A stretch of 31,593 bases of DNA from an uncultured Succinivibrionaceae bacterium (GCA_900539665.1 UQCV01000022.1:1-31593); one strand, 5' to 3'; counted from the stretch's first letter, positions 1 to 8,459 are shown. Numbers and translations are program-made. Notes: generated from the letters alone by a model not told the origin.

Positions 1-320
1 TATTGGTAGATGTTATAAACAATTTATATATTTAACGCAACAGTTAATTAACCCCAAGTTTATCCGCTCGTTCGAATTTGCTTTTGGGGTAACTTAAAGG
101 GTACTTAAGGTGTTACTTAAGTATGGGCTTAAGCTATTTCGCCCACCTGGCCGTTTTATTTCTACTTTAAATTCGATTTTAACCTTAAATTGAATTCCTA
201 CTTTTAAGGGTATTTCGTAATTATAAGGCATCTTGCTTTTCTAAACTGCCACCTATTCTACAGTGCCGGCAAGTATTTAAAAATAAGAGCTTAAATTTAT
301 GCCCTTAGCCTTTTGGAGCC
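1..320. other. AT-rich interval without a recognisable gene
   Basis: No open frame with a ribosome binding site or a recognisable product is visible on either strand. The stretch is AT-rich with many TTAA-type runs. It lies beyond the transcription terminator of the leftmost gene, so it is probably an intergenic spacer or decayed sequence. Confidence 0.5.
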
Positions 321-352
321 AAAAAAAACGGCTTTCGTAAAAAAGCCGTTTT
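321..352 (-). terminator. Intrinsic terminator downstream of the SulP gene
   Basis: Perfect 11-bp stem (325-335 with 342-352) and a 6-nt loop. On the minus strand the hairpin is followed by a run of U from the A-run at 321-328. On the plus strand the T-run is only four long, so it works best for minus-strand transcripts, that is the SulP gene ending at 515. The palindromic element at 382-439 lies between that gene and this terminator. Confidence 0.75.
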
Positions 353-381
353 CGCTGTTTTGATTTTTTGGGCTTAGATTT

Positions 382-439
382 TAGTTTTAACTGAACTCGG
401 CAAGAAGTCCCCCACCTCTATAGGTGGGGGAGGATGTCA
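382..439 (+). repeat. 58-bp palindromic element, copy A (IS200/IS605-end-like)
   Basis: A 58-bp sequence that recurs in inverted orientation at 3791-3867. It contains a hairpin with a 9-bp arm of mainly C (408-416), a CTAT loop and the matching G-rich arm (421-429), and ends in GGATGTCAC. A subterminal strong hairpin with a short conserved flank is typical of the ends of IS200/IS605 single-strand transposons and of transposase-less palindrome-associated derivatives. No tnpA or tnpB is present in this window. It could instead be a REP-like extragenic palindrome. The repeat is directly seen; the family assignment is inference. Confidence 0.6.
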
Positions 440-514
440 CTTTAAACCTTCGCTTTAGCGTAAGCTTAATTCTAGATTTACCATAAAACTCATCAAGCTT
501 CATGCATCTATGCT

Positions 515-2323
515 TTAAGCCATAGCTGGAGCTACAACTTCAGGAATATCATTTCCATTGTTTGAATATTCAAGCGCTTCATCGAGCGTACGAGTAAAGT
601 GCACTTCAGGGAAATTCTTGCTAAACCCAGACTTCACCATTACGCGCAGTGGTTGGTAAGTAACCCCTGAAATCACAACCGCAATGTTACGTTTGCGCAT
701 ATCCATGCAGAATTGAGCGAAACAATGGTAACCACCGGCATCGAGCATGTTAACCACATCAAAAGCTAACACCACCCCACGTGAAGATTCGAGTTCATGT
801 CTAATCTTACGGAAGGTTCTTTCGGCAGAAGCGAAGAAGAGTGGACCGCTGATACGGTATGCCCCGTAGGTTACATTAAGTTTTTCATCAACCTGACGCT
901 GTAAAGTAAGGTCAAGAACCTTAGTCATTCTAGCCATATCGCGCATGAAGACGATAGAAGCCATGATAATACCAAAACTAATAGCCACTACCATGTCAAA
1001 TACTACAGTACAGAAGATACAGCAGAACATGATGAGCACATCAGTTCTAGGTGCAGTACGCGCCAAGTTTACAACCTTACGCCATTCACTCATGTTATAA
1101 GCCACAATGAGCAAAAGAGCACTCATAGCTGCTAATGGTAAATATGACAAGAACGGAGCTAAGAACAAAATAGCAATTAACACGAAGAGTGAGTGTACAA
1201 CCGCAGCTACTGGAGAAGTACCGCCAGCACGAACGTTTGCCGCACTACGAGCGATCGCCGCAGTTGAAGTAATACCACCTAAGAATGGAGCTACTAAGTT
1301 ACCAAGCCCCTGACCAAAGAGTTCGCCATTTGAATGGTGACGAGTATCGGTCATACCATCAAGTACTACAGCGCAAAGCAATGATTCGATGGCACCAAGT
1401 ACAGCCATGGAGAATGCGGCCACGATAAGTGACTGAATGGTCGCAAAATCCCATACCAATGGATGAGGTTGGCCATCAGCACCGATTGGGCCAGGAAGAT
1501 TCCAAGGTAAAACAAATTCAGGTAAAAATGGTGGAATCCCGTTGCCAATAGTCCCATCTGGGTTAGTGTAGTGGAACTTGCTTCCGATTGTAGCAATATC
1601 CTGCCCACAGTAGTTAGCAAATACCCAAGCTACTAAAGTACCAATTACCACTGCTGGTAAATGAGGTGGGAACTTGATCTTAAGCTTAGTCCAAAGCACT
1701 AATACCGCTAAAGTAACCGCCCCAACGACAGCGTCACCCCAAGAAGCGGCCCAATCCTTAGCCGATAAGCCGTTACCGATAGCGGCAATCTTACCGAAAA
1801 ACCCTTCTGGCATCGAAATATTGAGCCCTAAGAAATCTTTAAACTGTAAAACCGCAATGGTAATCCCAATCCCCATGGTAAAACCTAAGGTTACTTCAAT
1901 TGGGATAAATTGAATTAAACGCCCCAAGCGACCAGCAGACATGATTAGGAGAATAAAACCACTGATAAGGCTTGCTACACACAAACCAGCCGGACCATAA
2001 GCCTGTGCTATTGGGAACAAGATCACCACGAAAGCCGCGGTAGGACCAGATACGCTGAAACGTGAACCACCAGTTAAAGAGATCACAACCCCAGCTACAA
2101 GAGCGGTATAGAGACCGTATTCAGGATTTACCCCAGAAGCAATAGCCAAAGCCATAGCTAAAGGAATAGCAATAATGCCAACAATAATACCAGCGGTGAT
2201 ATCGCGAAGGAAACGTTTCAGGGTATACGGTTCCTTAATCATGGAATCCTGTACCGCCGAACCGAAATGGAAAAGAGAGTGACGAAACTTAACGATTTTT
2301 CGTCTAGTTCTTATGTTTGCCAT
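515..2323 (-). CDS. SulP-family anion transporter with C-terminal STAS domain (DauA-like)
   Basis: 602-residue inner-membrane carrier of the SLC26/SulP family. The N-terminal part carries the family signature region (YGLYTALVAGVVISLTGGS followed by SGPTAAF), then a long series of hydrophobic helices to about residue 450. A cytoplasmic STAS domain follows (about 480-590, with the segment VVLAFDVVNMLDAGG). Family members carry sulfate, bicarbonate or C4-dicarboxylates; length and order resemble E. coli DauA/YchM, but substrate cannot be read from sequence. An upstream TTG at 2473 would add 50 residues of non-membrane sequence unlike the family; the ATG at 2323 gives the expected short cytoplasmic N-terminus and is preferred. 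It is monocistronic with a terminator at 321-352. Confidence 0.9.
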   Translation of the reverse strand: MANIRTRRKIVKFRHSLFHFGSAVQDSMIKEPYTLKRFLRDITAGIIVGIIAIPLAMALAIASGVNPEYGLYTALVAGVVISLTGGSRFSVSGPTAAFVVILFPIAQAYGPAGLCVASLISGFILLIMSAGRLGRLIQFIPIEVTLGFTMGIGITIAVLQFKDFLGLNISMPEGFFGKIAAIGNGLSAKDWAASWGDAVVGAVTLAVLVLWTKLKIKFPPHLPAVVIGTLVAWVFANYCGQDIATIGSKFHYTNPDGTIGNGIPPFLPEFVLPWNLPGPIGADGQPHPLVWDFATIQSLIVAAFSMAVLGAIESLLCAVVLDGMTDTRHHSNGELFGQGLGNLVAPFLGGITSTAAIARSAANVRAGGTSPVAAVVHSLFVLIAILFLAPFLSYLPLAAMSALLLIVAYNMSEWRKVVNLARTAPRTDVLIMFCCIFCTVVFDMVVAISFGIIMASIVFMRDMARMTKVLDLTLQRQVDEKLNVTYGAYRISGPLFFASAERTFRKIRHELESSRGVVLAFDVVNMLDAGGYHCFAQFCMDMRKRNIAVVISGVTYQPLRVMVKSGFSKNFPEVHFTRTLDEALEYSNNGNDIPEVVAPAMA

Positions 2324-2583
2324 ATTTAGGTACTTTTCTGCAGTGAAATTAACATCAAAGCTGTCCGTCAAAAAACGGCGGGCAGAAACCAGGGTAATTA
2401 TACTAACTATGCTATTAAATGACAATGAATTGTTACTTCTATCACAAAATATAACATTGGATTTCGAGCTCAAAACCTTGTCTTTATCTAAAAATCGCCC
2501 TGAAAATCAGTCAATTTACGCTTTATTTTTAATAATTTAAAACATATGTAACCACATATTTTGCGTAGTTATCGCTAAAATAC

Positions 2584-3372
2584 TTATAAAATAGGCTTTT
2601 CAAAATTTTCCTGCGCTAAACGGGACTTATGCGCAATACTTAAAACTTGAGCGCTTAAATTAACTAAACGGTTACGATGCCTTTGACGCCACACTCCAGC
2701 ATTCATGCCGATTTCCACTCCACATAAACTAGCATATCTTTGAGCAACAAATAACCTATCGGTCAATATTAGAACGTATAGATAGCGGATTTGGCTGGCA
2801 TAGCTTAGATGGAGGACGCCTACATTATTTCCCACTGGCATTATAATTTCGCCCCCTGCAAATTCGGCCCGTAAGTGCTCGTTTAAGTGAGGCGACTTCT
2901 CAATATGAGGCTCGGTTTTTAAATCAGCACCGGTAACGCCTTGGGTAAAAAGTTCTGCCTTATCATCATTGACGCCCTCAAGCGAGGCATTTAATGCTAA
3001 TTTGTCATCTTCCTCTTTGGTATTAGCCTCTTCCCTAGTTTTAACATGATCTTGAATGTGCGCTGATTCGTGACTATTTAAAGTTCTAGGCTGCTTAAGC
3101 GCCTTGCCATTAGTCTTAATCGCCTCCATCTTTGAGCCGAGCAAACACTGGCTTCTTTTTAATTCGGCCTCTAAATTTGAAATTAGGGCTTCGACTAGCT
3201 CCCGCGCACTCATAAACGCCTTCCGATCTCGAGGAGCTCGACTTTCAAGATATGCTAACGCCCGTAATACACTACGCCTAAAGCGTTTATATACCTGTAA
3301 AACTTCCACATCAAAAAACACCGGTTCTAACTTTTTTACCAACCGAGTAGATTTATTTGGAGTTGTCGTCAT
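2584..3372 (-). CDS. Uncharacterised 262-residue protein (faint likeness to an ICE-associated family)
   Basis: Not firmly recognised. The start is ATG with AAGG 9-10 bases upstream. The protein has no signal peptide or membrane segment. It has a basic helical N-terminal region (about 15-85), a charged low-complexity middle (about 85-170, rich in E, K, N) and a C-terminal hydrophobic-basic block (about 180-255) with VLHLSYASQIRYLYVLILTD and later arginine-rich helices. The C-terminal pattern, a short strand followed by a hydrophobic helix with a conserved D and then an Arg-rich helix, recalls the PFL_4669/AcaB-type proteins found in integrative conjugative elements. That resemblance is only by eye and weak. 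The gene lies between the two inverted palindromic elements with SulP. Confidence 0.7.
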   Translation of the reverse strand: MTTTPNKSTRLVKKLEPVFFDVEVLQVYKRFRRSVLRALAYLESRAPRDRKAFMSARELVEALISNLEAELKRSQCLLGSKMEAIKTNGKALKQPRTLNSHESAHIQDHVKTREEANTKEEDDKLALNASLEGVNDDKAELFTQGVTGADLKTEPHIEKSPHLNEHLRAEFAGGEIIMPVGNNVGVLHLSYASQIRYLYVLILTDRLFVAQRYASLCGVEIGMNAGVWRQRHRNRLVNLSAQVLSIAHKSRLAQENFEKPIL

Positions 3373-3790
3373 GCTGATAAGCCTTAAATAAAGTTAAAGT
3401 ATGCCAAATAAGATGAGTTTAGCCTAATGAATTACGAGAGATTGTTGGGATTAAAGGCGAAGCGAGAAGAACCCAGGGCAAAGAACGAAGGGCGATGGTC
3501 CAAGGACGAAGGGTAACCCCAAAAAACTTACGCTTTCCCCTCCCTTTAAATTCCTCTCAAAACTGCCAATGCTAGTTTTCGTCAATTCCTGAGTTTCGCA
3601 AGTTTTTCTCCCAACCTCAAAACAAAAAGGCCTTTGGTTCTAGATGTAGCAACACCCAGTTCCAAAGGCCTAGCATAGAGTCATCTTAAAAAGCCCTCAA
3701 GCTCGGACGCAATAAGAAATGACTGTGAAATTTTTTGATGGAGACTTAACAACTCCTTTAGTTTACGTTTTGGGAATTAATAGACGCTCC
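3373..3790. other. Intergenic spacer with one hairpin
   Basis: No gene is visible. It contains short imperfect direct repeats around 3455-3515 (AAGGACGAAGGG-type words) and the terminator-like hairpin at 3624-3671, listed separately. Confidence 0.5.
3624..3671 (-). terminator. Possible terminator of the DUF1189 gene
   Basis: A 10-bp perfect stem (3628-3637 with 3662-3671) and a 24-nt loop. On the minus strand it is followed by U-rich sequence from the A-run at 3621-3628. It would serve minus-strand transcripts from 3976 after they pass the palindromic element. The loop is long, so efficiency is uncertain. Confidence 0.45.
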
Positions 3791-3867
3791 GTGACATCCT
3801 CCCCCACCTATAACATCCTCCCCCACCTATAGAGGTGGGGGACTTCTTGCCGAGTTCAGTTAAAACT
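3791..3867 (-). repeat. 58-bp palindromic element, copy B, inverted and with a 19-bp internal duplication
   Basis: Read on the minus strand this matches copy A (382-439) throughout, from AGTTTTAACTGAACTCGG to GGATGTCAC, except that a 19-base segment (the 3' hairpin arm plus GGAGGATGT) is present twice in tandem, giving 77 bp instead of 58. The result is a hairpin with a spare second 3' arm, so two alternative foldings are possible. It lies downstream of the DUF1189 gene. Confidence 0.65.
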
Positions 3868-3975
3868 AGAGCAGACCTAAATGTATGGACCTACCTTAAT
3901 TTAAGAGGCTACCTAAAAATACAGCCCTACCTAAAAACTCAAACTTCATTTATCTTCAACCTTAGTATGTGAACT

Positions 3976-5151
3976 TTACGGGATAAAAAAAGCGTCGCTA
4001 TTTACGGCGTATCTATCGCTCGGATCTTCAGGGTTTAGCATAAATACCCGGTCATCTGGCATAATAGTAGCGTCATTATCGGTTAATTCATGAGAATCTT
4101 TGTTGGCAAAATCTTTAACTTGAGGTTCCGTAGAGGTGTCGGTCGAATTTTGGGTAGCTGCCGGATTTGGAGTTGCCTTAGGTTCTCCCACCATAAACTT
4201 ACCCTTAGGATCAACTACGATATTGCATTGACCACTTTTGGCCCCGGTAACTTGAGCCGCGTTTGCCGCAATCTGCTCTAGGTTACGCCTAAAGTTTCGC
4301 ACGGATATCGACATCATAACTATCGCAATTCCACTTATAGTCCACACACCGATAATATTGTAGCCATCTAATTGGCCACCAGTTGCGATAATACCAACTA
4401 CAGTGGAGAGAATCATAGGACCGGTGAGCGCATAGGTACCCATATGTAAAGCGGCTTTAAATGAAGTCTTTATGTACATTAAACGCATGATAATTTTGCC
4501 AAACAAAGCCGCAAACAAAAGGCAATTAATGTACTTAAGTAAAAACGAAATAAACAGTACTAAAAACATAAAAGGCAAACCAAAAATATCTACCATTTTT
4601 AGAGTAGCCTGTATTAGCATGTCAGAGGTTAAACTCTGCCCAACTAACCCCATTTCAGTGTAATTCATCGTCGTTGAACTAAGCCCATTGTTTACCATCA
4701 TGCGGTCATTAAATAACGTAATAAACGTAAACGGTTGCCCACTAGGACGAATATAAGCCAAGATCTCGTCTTTTACAGTCGCATTTTCTGGGTTAATAAG
4801 TAAAAATGGCGCGCCAGTTTTGTTCTTAACCACTACATAACGCCGTCCTTCTGCATCAGTGATAAAGTTGGATGCTTTAGGATCGCTAGAATCTGCGATA
4901 AATGATAATTGCCCTGCAGGATCGATCATAAAGGCCGGAATTTGGTTTTGGACAAAGTCTTTTTCTGCAGAAACATAACTTCTTACTTGCATATAGGAAA
5001 ATACTGAAGCCACCATTGCTAAAAGCAAACAAAGTAACGCTATATAAACAACACAATGGTTCCAACGAGTGTTATACATTTTTGTAATAAAAAAGGCTGG
5101 AGAGTACGCTGACCTATACACACTCACCAAAAAATTAGTTATAAATTCCAT
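3976..5151 (-). CDS. DUF1189 family integral membrane protein
   Basis: 391-residue inner-membrane protein of unknown function. The N-terminal SVYRSAYSPAFF motif followed by a first membrane helix (about 33-54) is the hallmark of DUF1189. An extracytoplasmic domain follows (about 55-185), then further hydrophobic helices (about 190-225, 235-265, 270-292), and a hydrophilic cytoplasmic tail of roughly 100 residues rich in D, N, T and P. The tail is longer than I would expect for the family. AGGG lies close upstream of the start. The leader region carries direct and inverted repeats (5207-5264), suggesting dedicated regulation. It is divergent from mepA. Confidence 0.75.
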   Translation of the reverse strand: MEFITNFLVSVYRSAYSPAFFITKMYNTRWNHCVVYIALLCLLLAMVASVFSYMQVRSYVSAEKDFVQNQIPAFMIDPAGQLSFIADSSDPKASNFITDAEGRRYVVVKNKTGAPFLLINPENATVKDEILAYIRPSGQPFTFITLFNDRMMVNNGLSSTTMNYTEMGLVGQSLTSDMLIQATLKMVDIFGLPFMFLVLFISFLLKYINCLLFAALFGKIIMRLMYIKTSFKAALHMGTYALTGPMILSTVVGIIATGGQLDGYNIIGVWTISGIAIVMMSISVRNFRRNLEQIAANAAQVTGAKSGQCNIVVDPKGKFMVGEPKATPNPAATQNSTDTSTEPQVKDFANKDSHELTDNDATIMPDDRVFMLNPEDPSDRYAVNSDAFFIP

Positions 5152-5606
5152 GACCCTAACACCTATTATCCTTATGTGCGTCTTTTAGTTGCTTGCAATA
5201 ATTTGGGAGAACTCAAAAAGTTCTCTTTAATCAGGTACTCTTTAATCAAGTTCTCTTTGATAAAAAATGAGGTTGCAAGACCTACTAGTTTTTATTATAG
5301 CTTATTTTGGGGCTTTGGTTTGCACAAGATATTTTAAGAATTTTGCTACTCTAAACGCGGCTTTTAGCTTTAGTACTTCTTGCTTTAGTAGTTAGATACT
5401 CTATCGATAGCACTTGAAGCCAAGTTAGTGCCAAATTTTTGCTTTAACCTTTTAATTTAAAGTTTATAAGTGGTAAATTAACTCTAAGTTTTGAGAAGTT
5501 TTAGATCCTTGCTTTATGTTCAGCTTAAAAAACTCTATATTTAACACTTAGCAACCATTATCTGTAGACATACGTTGAATTTTTTGGATCACATTAGGAG
5601 TTAGTC
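5152..5606. other. Divergent intergenic region between the DUF1189 gene and mepA
   Basis: 455 bp that must hold the promoters of two divergent genes. The half next to the DUF1189 gene carries the repeats listed at 5207-5264. The mepA half is AT-rich; I see no promoter good enough to place. Confidence 0.5.
5207..5264 (-). promoter_or_regulatory. Inverted repeat plus three 15-bp direct repeats upstream of the DUF1189 gene
   Basis: GAGAACT (5207-5213) and AGTTCTC (5219-5225) form a 7-bp dyad. Overlapping it, three head-to-tail 15-bp units start at 5220, 5235 and 5250 (GTTCTCTTTAATCAG, GTACTCTTTAATCAA, GTTCTCTTTGATAAA). The arrangement lies 56-113 bases ahead of the start codon, where an activator or repressor would bind. 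A regulatory role is inference. Confidence 0.45.
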
Positions 5607-6485
5607 ATGAAATCACCACTAACTTGCGCCTTTGTCGCAGGTCTTTTATTATCAGCTTCAAGTGGAGCTTTAGGATCTGGGGCTCATTATTCACGTTTAC
5701 TCCCAACAGATGAGCCAGCTAACCCCATTGGCTTTTATAGCAATGGTTGCCTTCGTGGCGGTCAAGCTGCTGACCAAAAGAACCCTTATTACCAAATTAT
5801 CCGCCCTCAAAATCGACGCTACTTTGGGAGCCCTAGACTTTTAAGCTTTATCAATTACTTAGGACAAGAAGCTCATACCCAAAAGTTACCTATTTTGTTA
5901 ATTGGTGATATGTCTATGGGACGTGGTGGACCATTTAATGGAGGGCATGCTAGTCACCAAAACGGCCTAGATGCTGATATTTGGTTTCGGATGACCAAAA
6001 AACCACTCTCTCGCCAAGCACTAGAAAAGCCCCAGGCTCTTACGATCGTATCTGATAGCTACAAAACCGTAAACCAATACTACACGCCTAAGATCTACAC
6101 CTTAGTTAAACTTGCTGCCTTACATCCCGATGTAGAACGAATATTCATCAACGCTGCAATAAAAGTACAATTGTGCCACGACGCACCTAAAGATGATCGC
6201 GCATGGCTCCAAAAGGTCCGTCCTTGGCCTGGACATACAGCTCATATGCACGTCCGTTTAAGTTGCCCACTTGATTCAACGTCTTGCACTCCGCAAAATC
6301 CTGTCCTCCCAGGTGATGGCTGTCAAGAAGCGCAACAAATTATCGCCGAAATCGGTAAACCCAAACCAATAACTCCAGTTACCCCTAAACCGAAAAAGGT
6401 TTTACCAATGGAATGCCAATTGTTGTTAAATCCAAACATTAAGAGCGCCCCAAACGCCCAACATGTAACAACCATAAAAAAGTAG
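5607..6485 (+). CDS. mepA: Penicillin-insensitive murein endopeptidase MepA
   Basis: 292-residue periplasmic LAS-type zinc metallopeptidase that cleaves D-Ala-meso-DAP cross-links in peptidoglycan. The N-terminal signal peptide runs to about residue 23. Zinc and active-site motifs are complete: HASHQNGLDADIWF (H114, H117, D122, D124) and the C-terminal HTAHMHV (H210, H213, H215). The family segment ERIFINAAIKVQLC is also present. Cysteines C48, C190, C220 and C227 could form the disulfides of the family. The C-terminus ends in a Pro/Lys-rich tail; total length is close to E. coli MepA (274). AGGAG lies 8 bases ahead of the ATG. It is the only gene on its strand here and appears monocistronic. 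Confidence 0.93.
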   Translation: MKSPLTCAFVAGLLLSASSGALGSGAHYSRLLPTDEPANPIGFYSNGCLRGGQAADQKNPYYQIIRPQNRRYFGSPRLLSFINYLGQEAHTQKLPILLIGDMSMGRGGPFNGGHASHQNGLDADIWFRMTKKPLSRQALEKPQALTIVSDSYKTVNQYYTPKIYTLVKLAALHPDVERIFINAAIKVQLCHDAPKDDRAWLQKVRPWPGHTAHMHVRLSCPLDSTSCTPQNPVLPGDGCQEAQQIIAEIGKPKPITPVTPKPKKVLPMECQLLLNPNIKSAPNAQHVTTIKK

Positions 6486-6573
6486 GTTGAGCTTTGCTTT
6501 CATCAAATCTCCCCGCTCAAAGCAAACTCAAAGTAAAAGTTTAGTCCTACCTCAAAATAGGCGTACGCCCAAT

Positions 6574-6614
6574 TAAAAAATTAAGCCAATTGGCCGAAAA
6601 ACCAATTGGCTTAA
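6574..6614 (-). terminator. Strong hairpin terminator between mepA and the convergent 242-residue gene
   Basis: Perfect 13-bp stem (6581-6593 with 6602-6614) and an 8-nt loop. On the minus strand it is followed by a U-run from 6574-6580, so it terminates the transcript ending at 6738. On the plus strand it could also stop mepA read-through, although no U-run follows there. Confidence 0.8.
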
Positions 6615-6737
6615 ACTTACATAATTTTAAATGTAGGCTCCTAAATGTGGACTTCTAAATACATACTGCCTAAGCCTTATAAAGCAAAGCGCTTAGCCAG
6701 GTTTTGAAGGCCAGGCTTTAAAGACTAGCATGCACTT

Positions 6738-7466
6738 TTAATCAAAGAGCGAAGGCATTCTGCGCTTTAAGTATGTAGCTAAACGCGCTGCATTCACTGA
6801 GCCTTGGAAAGCTAGCTGGTCCTTTAAAATACGCCAGCTTCTTAAATGCACCATATCCATATCGATATGATGATCGCGAAGCACTGACGTTACTGCTTGA
6901 CTAAAATCAAATACGTATTCATTTTTTTCCATGCTTGGAGTTACAGTCATGAACTTTAAGTTGCGGCATAAACGGTGTAACGCAAACCTACCTAGCTTAA
7001 AGGTTAAAGCAAGCCTCTTACGCGCCAACCATGAACCATTAGGCAATTCAACGTCGTTTAAAACCGCTTCCACACGTAAGGTTTTTTCCGCAAATACTAT
7101 GTCTTTGATGGTTAAATTTAGCACGTACAAACCGCGACGCGCATGAGTAACCTGTAAAACCAATTGCCCAGCTTCCGTTCCACAAACCGTCACTTCTTTA
7201 ATGTTGCGAGGTAAATGGCTTTCGGCGATAGCCTGATTGATTAGAGCAAACGAAAAAGTAAAACGCCCTAGCACAACATCTTCAAACCGCTGTTCCTTCC
7301 AGAAACTTTTGGCCAAGCGCTTAAATACATCAAATTCAGAACTGACCTGATTCTGAACTGCTAACACCCTGGTTTCATGACGCTCATGGATCTGTTCAAC
7401 TACATTTGAGTCAAACATGGTTTCATCCATAGGCTGATAAAAACTGTCTATGCCTTGTGGGGTCAT
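6738..7466 (-). CDS. Uncharacterised 242-residue protein following dolP
   Basis: Function unknown. The start is secured by AGGAGA 8 bases before the ATG. There is no signal peptide or membrane helix, so it is predicted cytoplasmic or peripheral. From about residue 55 to 155 it shows alternating strands (GRFTFSFALINQAIAESHLP, then VTVCGTEAGQLVLQV, LTIKDIVFAEKTLRVEAVLNDVEL). This pattern is reminiscent of DUF2993/LmeA or TULIP-type lipid-binding folds, a weak suggestion only. The remaining part is basic and helical. It lies 75 bp downstream of dolP on the same strand, separated by two hairpins, and probably shares its transcript; an envelope role is therefore possible. Confidence 0.75.
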   Translation of the reverse strand: MTPQGIDSFYQPMDETMFDSNVVEQIHERHETRVLAVQNQVSSEFDVFKRLAKSFWKEQRFEDVVLGRFTFSFALINQAIAESHLPRNIKEVTVCGTEAGQLVLQVTHARRGLYVLNLTIKDIVFAEKTLRVEAVLNDVELPNGSWLARKRLALTFKLGRFALHRLCRNLKFMTVTPSMEKNEYVFDFSQAVTSVLRDHHIDMDMVHLRSWRILKDQLAFQGSVNAARLATYLKRRMPSLFD

Positions 7467-7490
7467 AAAAATCGTCTCCTGTAGGAATGC

Positions 7491-7535
7491 AGTCCGGATC
7501 CAAACAGCGATCCGGACTAGTTGTAGAGCTACAAC
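7491..7535 (-). promoter_or_regulatory. Two intercistronic stem-loops between dolP and the 242-residue gene
   Basis: A 10-bp perfect GC-rich stem with an 8-nt loop (7491-7500 with 7509-7518) adjoins a smaller dyad (7520-7526 with 7529-7535). Neither has a U-run, so these are not classical terminators. Sitting between the dolP stop codon and the next ribosome binding site, they may stabilise the upstream mRNA or attenuate the downstream gene. Confidence 0.5.
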
Positions 7536-7541
7536 CAGACT

Positions 7542-8459
7542 CTACTCAATAATAATGCTGTCGTCTTCCACTAATGAAGAAGGCCCTGGTTGTACTGTAT
7601 TAGTAGGTGTTACTGTTTGAATCGGGTGCACCGGCTGAACATTAGTTGAAGTTGATGGAGTTACCCCATCGATAGTACCAGTTACTACATTTGATTGAGA
7701 ATCTAAACTCCCGCTTGTAGTTACAGGTTGTTCAATGAGCGAACTTTCCTCAAAATACATTGGGGTGTCTTCGGTGGTTATTGCATGTCCCGCAGCTTCT
7801 ACTGGAGCGGTAGCAGTACCAGCTGGCGCTACAGACTGCACTTTATCACCACGAATAACCTTAGCTACCTGAGAATCCGCAGAAATGTAATCAAAGATCT
7901 TAACTACTTTACGAACCCCGCTAATTTGACGTGCCACATTTACAGCGCGAGCAGCTTCATCTTTAGTCACTAACCCAATAAGATATACGACCCCGTTTTC
8001 GGTGATAACCTTAAATCTACCAGAATTAATATCTTCACCAAATAAAAGCTGAGTCTTCACCTTAGTGGTAATCCAGCTATCAGTTGAACGTTGCCCAAAG
8101 TCCACTGGTGCAATCTTTTCAACCTGGTCAATTACTTCACGTACTTGATCGATCTTAGATAAACGCTGTTCGATGTATGTTAGATATGAAGCATCTTGAC
8201 ACTGACCAGTTACTAATACTCGGCCATTCACAGAAGTAGCTTCTAAACGGCTAGCTTCATAGATTTCACGATTATTTGATAACACTCGAGAAGCTTTTAG
8301 TTCGATCGCTTTATCATCTACCATAGTGCCTGCAGAACGACTATCAGCGGCCATTACCGCCCCTGTACCCACTGCGCCCCCAGCAACTAAAGCAACACAA
8401 CCGGTTTGACTTAATGCAGTCAAAGCACAAACCGCACCTAAAATAGCTAATTTTCTCAT
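7542..8459 (-). CDS. dolP: Dual BON-domain outer-membrane lipoprotein, DolP (YraP) family
   Basis: 305-residue lipoprotein. After the signal peptide (SQTGC, lipidated Cys at about 21) it follows E. coli DolP nearly segment by segment: DSRSAGTMVDD, then BON1 (about 50-115, VNGRVLVTGQ), the linker, and BON2 (STDSWITTKVKTQLL, TENGVVYLIGLVT, ISGVRKVVKIFDYI). DolP supports outer-membrane integrity at anionic phospholipids and division sites. Odd points: the residue three before the lipid Cys is Gln rather than the usual Leu, and the protein carries an extra C-terminal tail of about 110 residues rich in T, P, S and V that E. coli DolP lacks. It is upstream of and probably co-transcribed with the 242-residue gene. 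Confidence 0.88.
   Translation of the reverse strand: MRKLAILGAVCALTALSQTGCVALVAGGAVGTGAVMAADSRSAGTMVDDKAIELKASRVLSNNREIYEASRLEATSVNGRVLVTGQCQDASYLTYIEQRLSKIDQVREVIDQVEKIAPVDFGQRSTDSWITTKVKTQLLFGEDINSGRFKVITENGVVYLIGLVTKDEAARAVNVARQISGVRKVVKIFDYISADSQVAKVIRGDKVQSVAPAGTATAPVEAAGHAITTEDTPMYFEESSLIEQPVTTSGSLDSQSNVVTGTIDGVTPSTSTNVQPVHPIQTVTPTNTVQPGPSSLVEDDSIIIE

Noticed and set aside
515..2473. TTG start at 2473 for the SulP gene
   Set aside because: The extra 50 residues do not fit the family, and the ATG at 2323 gives the expected N-terminus.
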